Shown here piece by piece: positions 5,532 to 11,452 of a DNA stretch of 11,452 nucleotides. This stretch comes from Treponema sp. UBA2869. GTDB taxonomy: Bacteria > Spirochaetota > Spirochaetia > Treponematales > Treponemataceae. The translations under genes and the position numbers were made by a program. The stretch is taken from assembly GCA_002350445.1 (NCBI GenBank), contig DEEV01000074.1, positions 8,863 through 20,314 on the forward strand. Reading direction: 5' to 3'. The notes beneath the pieces are model-generated. The model saw only the letters and a program-made list of their open reading frames with translations. It was not told the origin of the DNA and did no database searches. The number at the start of each line of letters is the position of its first letter. Within the stretch, counting starts at the first letter, position 1.

Positions 5532-7676
5532 ATGAGTGTTCTTGCGGTAGACAATGTAAAATTTAAATATCCTCTTAGAGACAAATTTGCTGTGGATGGT
5601 GTTTCTTTTCAAATAGAAAAAGGCTCGTATACTGCAATTGTTGGTCTTAATGGCAGCGGCAAAAGTACGCTTGCCCGTTTAATTTGTGGTCTCGATTTAC
5701 CGCAATCTGGTTCAGTTACAATCGAAAAAGATTTAAAAATTGGAATGGTTTTTCAATCGCCAAAAAATCAGATTGTAAGTTCAATTGTTATACGAGACAC
5801 GGCCTTTGGTCCGCAAAATCTTGGAATAAAAAAAGGTGAAATTGAATTACGTACAATTGAATGTCTGAATCTTGTTGATATGCTTTACAAGGCAAAATCT
5901 TCTACGGCTGCGCTTTCTCTGGGTCAGACTCAGAAAATTGCTCTTAGCGGAATACTTGCAATTAGCCCGGAAATTCTTGTGCTTGACGAAGCAATAAGTA
6001 TGCTCGATCCTGAATCGCGCCACGATATTCTTATGTTTTTACGTTACTGGCATAAGTGCGGAAATACAATCATTCACATTACACACGATATTGAATGTGT
6101 TGAAGAGGCTGATAATGTAATTGGAATGGAAAGCGGAAAGGTTTTCTTTTATGGAACGAAAAATGCTTTTTTCTCTGATGAGCAGAACGTAATGCGTATT
6201 AAAGGTGAGAGTATTCCTTGCGTTGATAAGGCTTTGCTGCGAACTAAGGTTGAAGCTGGAAAAGCCGAGGTTTCTTTAAGCGCCCGTAATTTGAATTTCC
6301 GCTATAACAATTTTTCCGAAAAAAATCAGATTCGCGATTTGAATTTTGACTTATATAAAGGAAGTCTTACGGCTCTTACTGGTCCTTCTGGTGCCGGTAA
6401 ATCAACCATTCTTGAACTGCTTTGCGGTCTTTTGGAATGCGGTGAAAACCAGATAAAGGCAATAAGCCGGCCTGTCCTTGCACAGCAGAATGCTTCGGCT
6501 GCACTTTTTGAACCTTTTGCTGCCGATGATGTTGCTTTTGGTCCGCGTAATAAAGGTGTTTGCGGTGCACCGCTGAAGGAACTTGTAAAAAAAAGTATGG
6601 ATTGTGCTGCTCTTCCTTTTGAAGAATTTGCAGAACGAAACACTTTTGCACTTTCGGGCGGAGAACAGCGCAGGCTTTCCATTGCAGGAATTTTAGCCCT
6701 TGATTCTGATATTGTTTTATTTGATGAGCCAACTGCCGCTCTTGATTCTTACAGCCGTAATCAGATTTTAAAAATGATGCGCAGCCTTGCCGACGAAGGA
6801 AAAACCGTTTTGTTCAGTACGCACAAAAGGGAAGAAGCAGAATTTGCAGACCGCGAAATTGTAATTGACAACGGAATGATTGTTTCAGATTCCTGCGTTG
6901 CTTCTGTTATCACAGTCAAAAATGACCTTAAAGAATTTTCACAGCATTCTGCGGCAGGCATATTAAAAGGACTTCGTAATGCAAATTCGTCGGTTTCCGG
7001 TGAAGCAAAAGAAAAGCCCAGCGTTATAGAAAAACTTCCGGCGTTTTTGCGTGTACTTCTGTTTCTTGCTTTGTTTACAGTTTCGCTTGTCGTTCGTCCG
7101 TTGTCGCTTTGTGCAATACTCTTTGTAGTTTCTGCCGTTTATTGCGTCCTTTGCGGCTTCAAATTAAAAAATCTTTTACGTTCCTGTCTTAAGATTCTTC
7201 CGTTCCTTTTGTTTTTTACAGTACTTCAGCTTATTTTTCATCCGGCTTTGCAGAACGAGATTCATTTTACAACATGGAAGTATCTTACCATCACGCCTTC
7301 AAAAATATTTTTCTGTCTGGCTTCTATTTTAAGAACTTACGCTTCTCTTGCCTGCATCTGCGGTTTCTTTGTTTCTACTCCTGAATATGATCTGATAGAC
7401 GGACTTAAAATTCTTTTAAAACCTCTTTCGCTTATAAAAATTCCAGTCAGATATTTTATTCTTATTATAGAAATTGTTTTCCGTTTTATACCGCTGCTTA
7501 TTGATGAAGCTTTGTGCATTATAAAAACTCAGATTATCCGGGGCGGACTTGGAGATGTAAAAGGAAAAATGAAAAAAATAAAATCACTGGTTCCTCTTGT
7601 TGTCCCGCTTATTATTCAGACAATTAAGCGTTCTGAATCGCTTGCCGATGCCATTACAATGAGGTATTTCAAATGA
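5532..7676 (+). CDS. Single-chain ECF transporter core: EcfA-EcfA'-EcfT fusion
   Basis: The product has 714 residues. It joins the three energy-coupling components of an ECF uptake system (vitamins, nickel or cobalt), which are usually separate proteins. ATPase 1 (about 1-230) has Walker A GLNGSGKST (38-46), Q-loop FQSPKNQ (74-80), signature LSLGQ (128-132, the first Gly of LSGGQ replaced by Leu), Walker B ILVLDE (148-153) and switch H185. ATPase 2 (about 245-475) has Walker A GPSGAGKST (284-292), a QQ Q-loop (318-319), canonical LSGGE (374-378), Walker B IVLFDE (394-399) and H431. The EcfT membrane domain (about 500-714) has several hydrophobic helices and ends with the two coupling motifs, IIRGG (668-672) and ITMRYF (708-713). 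No S component is nearby, so the substrate is unknown. There is no Shine-Dalgarno sequence. It overlaps the Nudix gene by 4 bases (ATGA). Confidence 0.9.
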   Translation: MSVLAVDNVKFKYPLRDKFAVDGVSFQIEKGSYTAIVGLNGSGKSTLARLICGLDLPQSGSVTIEKDLKIGMVFQSPKNQIVSSIVIRDTAFGPQNLGIKKGEIELRTIECLNLVDMLYKAKSSTAALSLGQTQKIALSGILAISPEILVLDEAISMLDPESRHDILMFLRYWHKCGNTIIHITHDIECVEEADNVIGMESGKVFFYGTKNAFFSDEQNVMRIKGESIPCVDKALLRTKVEAGKAEVSLSARNLNFRYNNFSEKNQIRDLNFDLYKGSLTALTGPSGAGKSTILELLCGLLECGENQIKAISRPVLAQQNASAALFEPFAADDVAFGPRNKGVCGAPLKELVKKSMDCAALPFEEFAERNTFALSGGEQRRLSIAGILALDSDIVLFDEPTAALDSYSRNQILKMMRSLADEGKTVLFSTHKREEAEFADREIVIDNGMIVSDSCVASVITVKNDLKEFSQHSAAGILKGLRNANSSVSGEAKEKPSVIEKLPAFLRVLLFLALFTVSLVVRPLSLCAILFVVSAVYCVLCGFKLKNLLRSCLKILPFLLFFTVLQLIFHPALQNEIHFTTWKYLTITPSKIFFCLASILRTYASLACICGFFVSTPEYDLIDGLKILLKPLSLIKIPVRYFILIIEIVFRFIPLLIDEALCIIKTQIIRGGLGDVKGKMKKIKSLVPLVVPLIIQTIKRSESLADAITMRYFK

Positions 7677-8233
7677 CGGAAATTTTGAAAAATGACTTTA
7701 ATCTTTGCCCGATGTGCGGCAGCAAAAAAATTGCCTGGAAAGACAATAAAAAGTGGATTTGTTCTGACTGCGGTTTTGATTTGTACTGTAATGTTGCCGC
7801 CGCTGTTGGTGTCGTAATTTATGACCGTCAGGATAATGTTCTTTTTGAAGTTCGTGCAAAAGAGCCAAGAAAAGGTTTTGCAGCGCTTCCGGGTGGTTTT
7901 GTAGATTTAAACGAAAGGGCAGAAGATGCAGCTGTGCGCGAATGTCGCGAAGAACTTGGCGCAAAAATCAGCGGAATAAAATTTATTTGTACGTTTCCAA
8001 ATACTTATGAATATAAAAACATTACGTACAAAACGTGCGATATGTTTTTTTCTGCAGAACTTGGCGAGCAGTATGACTCAATTGCAGATTTTGTAAAGCA
8101 ACTGAAAAAACAGGAGACTGAGGTTCAGGATTTTGCAATTTACAAGGTAAGTTCCGAAGCCGACCTGGAAAAAATTCCTTTTGCATTTGAAAGTGCAAAA
8201 AAAACATTGCTCGAATGGATAAAAATCAGATAA
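7673..8233 (+). CDS. Nudix hydrolase with N-terminal zinc ribbon
   Basis: The product has 186 residues. An N-terminal zinc ribbon uses C12, C15, C30 and C33 (CPMC...CSDC). The Nudix fold follows from about residue 42. The Nudix box runs from G75 to A97 with E81 and the REcrEELG core (R89, E90, E93, E94), which matches GX5EX7REUXEEXGU, so it should be catalytically active on a nucleoside-diphosphate-linked substrate with Mg or Mn. It resembles the zinc-ribbon Nudix proteins near the NudC group but is shorter than NAD-decapping NudC (about 257 residues) and lacks its extra N-terminal domain, so the substrate is open. A GAGGT ribosome binding site (7661-7665) lies within the ECF gene and the ATGA overlap couples translation. 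Co-transcription hints that the two share a metabolite or cofactor pathway. Confidence 0.9.
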   Translation: MTEILKNDFNLCPMCGSKKIAWKDNKKWICSDCGFDLYCNVAAAVGVVIYDRQDNVLFEVRAKEPRKGFAALPGGFVDLNERAEDAAVRECREELGAKISGIKFICTFPNTYEYKNITYKTCDMFFSAELGEQYDSIADFVKQLKKQETEVQDFAIYKVSSEADLEKIPFAFESAKKTLLEWIKIR

Positions 8234-8241
8234 ATTTTAAC

Positions 8242-8288
8242 GGTGGTTGTGTTTCGACAAGCTCAACAACCAAGCTCTCGAAACCACC
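8242..8288. repeat. Intergenic palindromic repeat (TTTCGACAAGCTCAAC type)
   Basis: GGTGG (8242-8246) pairs with CCACC (8284-8288), and after a 5-base bulge TTTCGA (8252-8257) pairs with TCGAAA (8278-8283), making an 11-bp stem. AAGCTC occurs twice in the loop (8259-8264 and 8272-8277). The core TTTCGACAAGCTCAAC resembles a short repeat I recall scattered in intergenic DNA of many bacteria; read on the other strand it gives the familiar VVELVET translation. No T-tract follows. It may stabilise or end the ECF-Nudix transcript. Confidence 0.55.
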
Positions 8289-8331
8289 ATTAATAGTCAC
8301 GGTATTAATTAGATAAATGTAAGGTGATTGT

Positions 8332-8841
8332 ATGGATATTTCTAAGATTATTTTTTTAGTTTCTACAGGTATATTTTTTGTTTTGTTTTTTACAATTCCG
8401 TTTAGGGTAAAAAATCTTAAAAAAAATGCCGGAGAATGCATTTTAAAACTGACTCAGGCTTCTGTTTATAAAGCAGTTTTTATTTATCTTGCCGGATTTT
8501 TGCTTATTATTTTTACGATGCTTATAAAATTTTATCCATTATATCAGTGCATTTTTTGTTTGTGTGCCCTGCTTGGCGAAAATATTGCCATGCGCGAATT
8601 TATTATGAGCGGAAAATACGGGGTTTATGAAAATGGTATAATTGCTTCGACACAGTTTGTTCGTTTTTCTGATATTCTTTCGTTCCCTGTGCTTGAATTG
8701 CCGGCAGAAGAGCGGGAACGTTATAATCCTTGTGAACTTTCAATTGTTTCAAAATCTAAATCAAATATCACTTTAATTTTTGCTTCAAAAGAAGAATGCG
8801 AAAAGGTAACGAAAATCGCCCGCGAAAAAACAGCTCTTTAA
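8332..8841 (+). CDS. Small membrane protein with a C-terminal cytosolic domain, function unknown
   Basis: The product has 169 residues. Hydrophobic segments lie at about 5-24 and 47-66, with a third shorter one at about 68-84. They are followed by a soluble domain of about 80 residues that begins KYGVYENGIIASTQFVRFSDILSF. That 'Y-G-[VI]-x-E-N-G-I-[IL]-x-x-x-x-x-[VI]-x-[FW]-x-[DE]-I' pattern resembles the bacterial PH-like or DUF5673-type domains found after one or more membrane helices, but I cannot assign the family firmly. The ATG has AAGGTG (8321-8326) 5 bases upstream. The gene sits alone between the palindromic repeat at 8242-8288 and a terminator hairpin. Confidence 0.7.
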   Translation: MDISKIIFLVSTGIFFVLFFTIPFRVKNLKKNAGECILKLTQASVYKAVFIYLAGFLLIIFTMLIKFYPLYQCIFCLCALLGENIAMREFIMSGKYGVYENGIIASTQFVRFSDILSFPVLELPAEERERYNPCELSIVSKSKSNITLIFASKEECEKVTKIAREKTAL

Positions 8842-8874
8842 AATAAAACATCCCGAAAATCAGATTTCGGGATG
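8841..8874 (-). terminator. Terminator hairpin, best read on the minus strand
   Basis: CATCCCGAAA (8849-8858) and TTTCGGGATG (8865-8874) form a perfect 10-bp stem with a 6-base loop. On the minus strand it is followed directly by TTTTATTTT, which makes it a good terminator for transcripts coming from the pyrophosphatase gene. On the plus strand, for the 8332-8841 gene, the stem is preceded by A residues but not followed by T, so termination there is less sure. Confidence 0.65.
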
Positions 8875-8890
8875 CCTGTATATATTTGAA

Positions 8891-8958
8891 CATTCCGGAG
8901 CTTAGCTTCTACGGAATGGAAGGTGCAGAAACCGAACCTTAAAGCTCGAATTCTGCAC
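8891..8958. repeat. Two tandem hairpins in the 3' region of the pyrophosphatase gene
   Basis: CATTCCG (8891-8897) pairs with CGGAATG (8912-8918), and GTGCAGAA (8923-8930) pairs with TTCTGCAC (8951-8958). A short alternative pairing, AAGGT (8920-8924) with ACCTT (8936-8940), would exclude the second hairpin. Together with the terminator stem at 8849-8874 the region holds three consecutive inverted repeats in about 110 bases. Function is unknown; a folded 3' end or a small RNA are possible. Confidence 0.45.
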
Positions 8959-8973
8959 GTACATACTTTATCA

Positions 8974-10626
8974 TCATTTCTGGTAATTAACAACCGCTTC
9001 CGAAATTAAAGGAATAAGCTGTTTTTTTCTTGAAACAACGCCCTGAAGATAATAAACATTTTCTTCGCTTTCCGGGAAAGTTATGAATTCCTTGAATTTA
9101 GGGTCTGCATCAATAAGAAGTACGCTTGAAAGTTTTGTAATGTCTGTAACAAGCAGGCACGAAAACAAAGCTTTGTGACCCCGGCGTTCAATTTCAAGTT
9201 CTGTCATAAAGTCAGCCTTGCGGTCAAGAACTTCCTGAGGATTTCCAACTTCAATCTGGCTTGCCGTGTAAGAAACTTTTCCTTCAACATATTCTTTCAT
9301 GTCCTGATGAACAAGTTCACTTGCGGAACGCCCCTTGATGTTGCTTCCTGCAATCAAAATTTCATTGCCAAGTTTTTTTATGTCCAGATCTGTTATGTCA
9401 GAAAGATATTCTGCGGCTTCCCGGTCTGCTTCTGTCGTAGTTGAAGACTGAAGAATTAGGGTATCAGAAAGAATTCCGCAAAGTAAAAGAGGTGCAATGT
9501 CTTTAGGAATTGGAATTTTATATTCCTTGTATAAACCTGTAATCTGAGTAGATGTTGAACCTACCGGGCGGTTAATAAAGGTAATTGGATTTTTTGTAGG
9601 AATTGCTCCGATTCTGTGGTGGTCAATCACTTCCTGAATTTTGTAATGTTCAATTCCTTCTACGGCCTGTGTAATTTCGTTGTGATCAACCAGAATAACT
9701 TCTATGTTTGGTTCTTTTAAGAGATCGTGCTCAGAAATCATGCCAATAACTTTTTTGTTTTCATCAACAACAGGAAGATATTTGCAGTGCGCGTCCTTTA
9801 ATATGTCTTTGATTTTTGAAACTGTATCGTTCAGGCTTACAGTTTGAATTTCTACGTCGCCCATTACGTTTACCGGCATAGAATAAGCAATCAGCATTGA
9901 AGTTGGCGCTGTTGAATAAGGGCTTACAATTACCGAAACTCCGTTTTTTTCGGCAAGCTCACGTAGTTTTTTATCAATTACATAGCCACTGGTAGTGATA
10001 AGAAGTTTAACCTTGTGTTCAATGCAAAGACGGTGAATGTCTGTTCTGTCGGAAGCAATTACAACAATGTCTTCGGATGAATGAGCTTCAAGTCGTTTTA
10101 CAAAAGTTTCCGGCGAAGATGAACCAACGTGAATTGATGCCTTAAAGGTTTTGTCCGGTTCATTGATTATAATTGGCTGAGCATTCAGAGTTTTTAATAT
10201 AAGATTTATGCTTGTTGTAAAGTTGTGCTTTTTTTCTGGATTAAGGATTGTAAGCACGCCTTTTGCAAAACCCGAATAGTGAAGCAGCGAAAGATATTTT
10301 CCATCATTGTCCACAACCGGCATTACGCGGTTTGCGCTTTTTTCCATTTTAGCAATTGCTTCCCAAATAGAAACGTCTTTGTTAATTGTTTCTATATTGT
10401 CCTGCATAAAGTATTTAACTTTGGGAATTAAATCTGGAACATATTCCGGGCGTGGGATCTTAAATTTTTCAAAAATATATGCAGTTTGTGGATTTAAATG
10501 TCCTGCTCTGGCCGCCTTAAATTCCGGGTATCCAAGAAGATTCTTAAGTCGGGCATAACCGGCTGCAGAAACAACAGCGTCTGTATCCGGATTTTTATGA
10601 CCAATAATGTAAACAGTTTTATTCAT
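8974..10626 (-). CDS. Manganese-dependent inorganic pyrophosphatase (family II) with CBS-DRTGG-CBS regulatory insert
   Basis: The product has 550 residues, versus about 310 for the catalytic core alone. It hydrolyses pyrophosphate to phosphate and so pulls biosynthetic reactions forward. The DHH domain has GHKNPDTD at 9-16 (H10, D14, D16), VDHN at 313-316 and DHHR at 335-338, with SDTL (387-390) completing the metal site. The insert comprises a CBS motif (about 70-125), a DRTGG domain (about 140-250) and a second CBS motif (about 255-305). In characterised relatives, such as the Clostridium perfringens enzyme, this insert binds AMP or ADP (inhibiting) and diadenosine polyphosphates (activating). 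The DHHA2 domain (about 420-550) ends with the substrate-binding SRKKQ motif (532-536). No Shine-Dalgarno sequence is present before the ATG. Confidence 0.95.
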   Translation of the reverse strand: MNKTVYIIGHKNPDTDAVVSAAGYARLKNLLGYPEFKAARAGHLNPQTAYIFEKFKIPRPEYVPDLIPKVKYFMQDNIETINKDVSIWEAIAKMEKSANRVMPVVDNDGKYLSLLHYSGFAKGVLTILNPEKKHNFTTSINLILKTLNAQPIIINEPDKTFKASIHVGSSSPETFVKRLEAHSSEDIVVIASDRTDIHRLCIEHKVKLLITTSGYVIDKKLRELAEKNGVSVIVSPYSTAPTSMLIAYSMPVNVMGDVEIQTVSLNDTVSKIKDILKDAHCKYLPVVDENKKVIGMISEHDLLKEPNIEVILVDHNEITQAVEGIEHYKIQEVIDHHRIGAIPTKNPITFINRPVGSTSTQITGLYKEYKIPIPKDIAPLLLCGILSDTLILQSSTTTEADREAAEYLSDITDLDIKKLGNEILIAGSNIKGRSASELVHQDMKEYVEGKVSYTASQIEVGNPQEVLDRKADFMTELEIERRGHKALFSCLLVTDITKLSSVLLIDADPKFKEFITFPESEENVYYLQGVVSRKKQLIPLISEAVVNYQK

Positions 10627-10633
10627 AGCTTAG

Positions 10634-10662
10634 ATAATAGCACAATTGTTTTTAAGAGGCAA
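10634..10662 (-). promoter_or_regulatory. Promoter of the pyrophosphatase gene (leaderless)
   Basis: On the minus strand the extended -10 TGCTATTAT (10634-10642) is preceded by TTGCCT (10657-10662, four of six -35 matches) with a 17-base spacer. The -10 ends 7 bases before the ATG, so the transcript should start at or one base from the start codon. Confidence 0.55.
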
Positions 10663-10720
10663 AGTGGGGCAAATGCATTTAATTTAGGTGTTTTGAAAAA
10701 AAAATCGGAGCTGAGAGGAA

Positions 10721-10883
10721 TTGAAAACACGCTTGAAGCCTGCTGATTGCGCAATAACAAAGGTCGCAATTTTCATTTCAAAGGTTCGTTTGCGTAACCT
10801 TTGTTTCGAGTTTTTGCTCGCAAAAACTCGTAGACGTTCGTTAGAACGTCATTTCCTTACAGGCTTCACCGCGTTGTTTTCAA
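10721..10883. repeat. 163-bp nested inverted-repeat element with four internal hairpins
   Basis: The ends pair as an imperfect stem of about 20 bp: TTGAAAACA (10721-10729) with TGTTTTCAA (10875-10883), CGC (10730-10732) with GCG (10871-10873), and TGAAGCCTG (10734-10742) with CAGGCTTCA (10860-10868). Inside lie ATTGCG/CGCAAT (10746-10770), CAAAGGTT/AACCTTTG (10779-10803), CGAGTTTTTG/CAAAAACTCG with a CTCG loop (10807-10830), and GACGTTC/GAACGTC with a GTTA loop (10833-10850). T-runs lie outside the element in both reading directions (T7 at 10901-10907 on plus, T9 at 10695-10703 on minus). It sits between the AGCS and pyrophosphatase genes and has no credible reading frame. It could be a multi-branched RNA, a terminator-like barrier, or a dispersed palindromic element. 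Confidence 0.65.
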
Positions 10884-10921
10884 GTACTCGAAGCGGGAGA
10901 TTTTTTTCAGAAACAAATGAA

Positions 10922-11452
10922 TTAAAGTGTAGGGTATTTATCGAAATAAGCCTTTGTTTCTTTTGCAACAATTCCGCTCAGAACAATCAAAGAAATACAG
11001 TTTGGAATTGCCATAAGACCGTTTGTAATATCAGCAATTGTGAATACCGCATTTACAGTAAAATATGGTCCAATTGCAATTGCCACAATGTAGATTACGC
11101 GGTAAATCATAACCCATTTCATGTGACCGTTAGAAATATATTCAAGACATTTTTCAGAGTAGTAGTCCCAGCCCAAAATTGTTGTAAATGCAAAGAATGC
11201 AAGACAAAGCATTAAAAGGAACTGTACAGAAACACCGTCTCCGCCCAAATCAAAAGAAAGAGCAGCGGCTGTAAGTTCAACACCTTTTTTTCCGGCTGCA
11301 TTAAATGTAGGGTTACAAAGTGCAATTACGATTGCAAGACCTGTCATTGTACAAACGATAAGTGTATCAATTACTGTACCTGTCATGTTTACAAGGCCTT
11401 GTTCAACAGGTTCTTTTGTCTGAACCGGAGCAGCAGCAATTGGCGCAGAACC
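10922..11452 (-). CDS. AGCS family sodium:alanine/glycine symporter, C-terminal part (N-terminus beyond the right edge)
   Basis: The frame is open from the window edge to TAA at 10922, giving 176 residues of a protein usually about 450-500 long. The AGCS signature GSAPIAAAPVQTKEPVEQGLVNMTGTVIDT lies at residues 1-30, followed by four or so hydrophobic helices (about 31-46, 75-95, 114-134 and 140-165). This is an inner-membrane carrier that imports alanine or glycine with sodium. ATG at 11386 is an internal methionine, not the start. It points toward the 163-bp nested repeat and then the pyrophosphatase gene, which has its own promoter. The C-terminal tail is short (KYPTL). Confidence 0.92.
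   Translation of the reverse strand, partial: GSAPIAAAPVQTKEPVEQGLVNMTGTVIDTLIVCTMTGLAIVIALCNPTFNAAGKKGVELTAAALSFDLGGDGVSVQFLLMLCLAFFAFTTILGWDYYSEKCLEYISNGHMKWVMIYRVIYIVAIAIGPYFTVNAVFTIADITNGLMAIPNCISLIVLSGIVAKETKAYFDKYPTL

Noticed and set aside
10746..10850. CRISPR-like array
   Set aside because: The units are different palindromes, not copies of one repeat with spacers, and no cas genes are present.
10893..10907. Plus-strand intrinsic terminator ending in T7
   Set aside because: Only a 4-bp CCGC/GCGG stem (10869-10872 with 10893-10896) precedes the T-run, and it competes with the outer stem of the nested repeat; too weak to list as a terminator.
10721..11215. Plus-strand frame of 164 codons across the nested repeat and antisense to the AGCS gene
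   Set aside because: More than half is the exact antisense of a clear AGCS symporter gene and the rest lies in the hairpin element; no ribosome binding site or family pattern.

Overview
The window looks like a piece of chromosome from a host-associated spirochaete, most likely Treponema. The genes are moderately AT-rich. They include a linked parA-parB pair, an M18 aminopeptidase, a CBS/DRTGG-type manganese pyrophosphatase and the tail of an FGE/SUMF1-like protein of the kind treponemes carry in many copies. The genus call rests on gene content and protein style, not on a marker gene, so it is moderate.

Layout, left to right. (i) 1-242: the 3' end of an FGE/C-type-lectin-fold gene, then a small hairpin, a longer structured inverted repeat and a clear intrinsic terminator. 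The last codons look like the variable end of a diversity-generating-retroelement (DGR) target. (ii) 304-838: two overlapping small genes; the second is a DUF4160 protein and the first is an unnamed acidic partner. (iii) 843-2165, minus: a class I SAM-dependent methyltransferase with a low-complexity, GC-rich insert near its C-terminus. (iv) 2213-3893: parA and parB, overlapping, for chromosome segregation. (v) 3979-5331, minus: an M18 aspartyl-type aminopeptidase. (vi) 5532-8233: a single-polypeptide ECF transporter core (ATPase-ATPase-EcfT) overlapping a zinc-ribbon Nudix hydrolase. (vii) 8332-8841: a small membrane protein. (viii) 8974-10626, minus: a family II inorganic pyrophosphatase with a regulatory CBS-DRTGG-CBS insert. 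(ix) 10922-11452, minus: the C-terminal part of an AGCS sodium:amino-acid symporter that runs off the right edge.

Most of this is housekeeping: segregation, peptide turnover, vitamin or metal uptake, phosphate metabolism, and alanine/glycine uptake. The unusual parts are mostly between genes. A 163-bp nested inverted-repeat element (10721-10883) encloses four hairpins. Other palindromic repeats lie at 101-211, 991-1016, 8242-8288 and 8849-8958. Four genes at the head of a transcript (methyltransferase, parA, ECF fusion, pyrophosphatase) have no Shine-Dalgarno sequence and carry a -10-like box only a few bases before the start codon, which suggests leaderless or near-leaderless mRNAs. The other genes whose starts lie in the window have recognisable ribosome binding sites.

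No rRNA, tRNA, CRISPR array, insertion sequence or parS site was seen.
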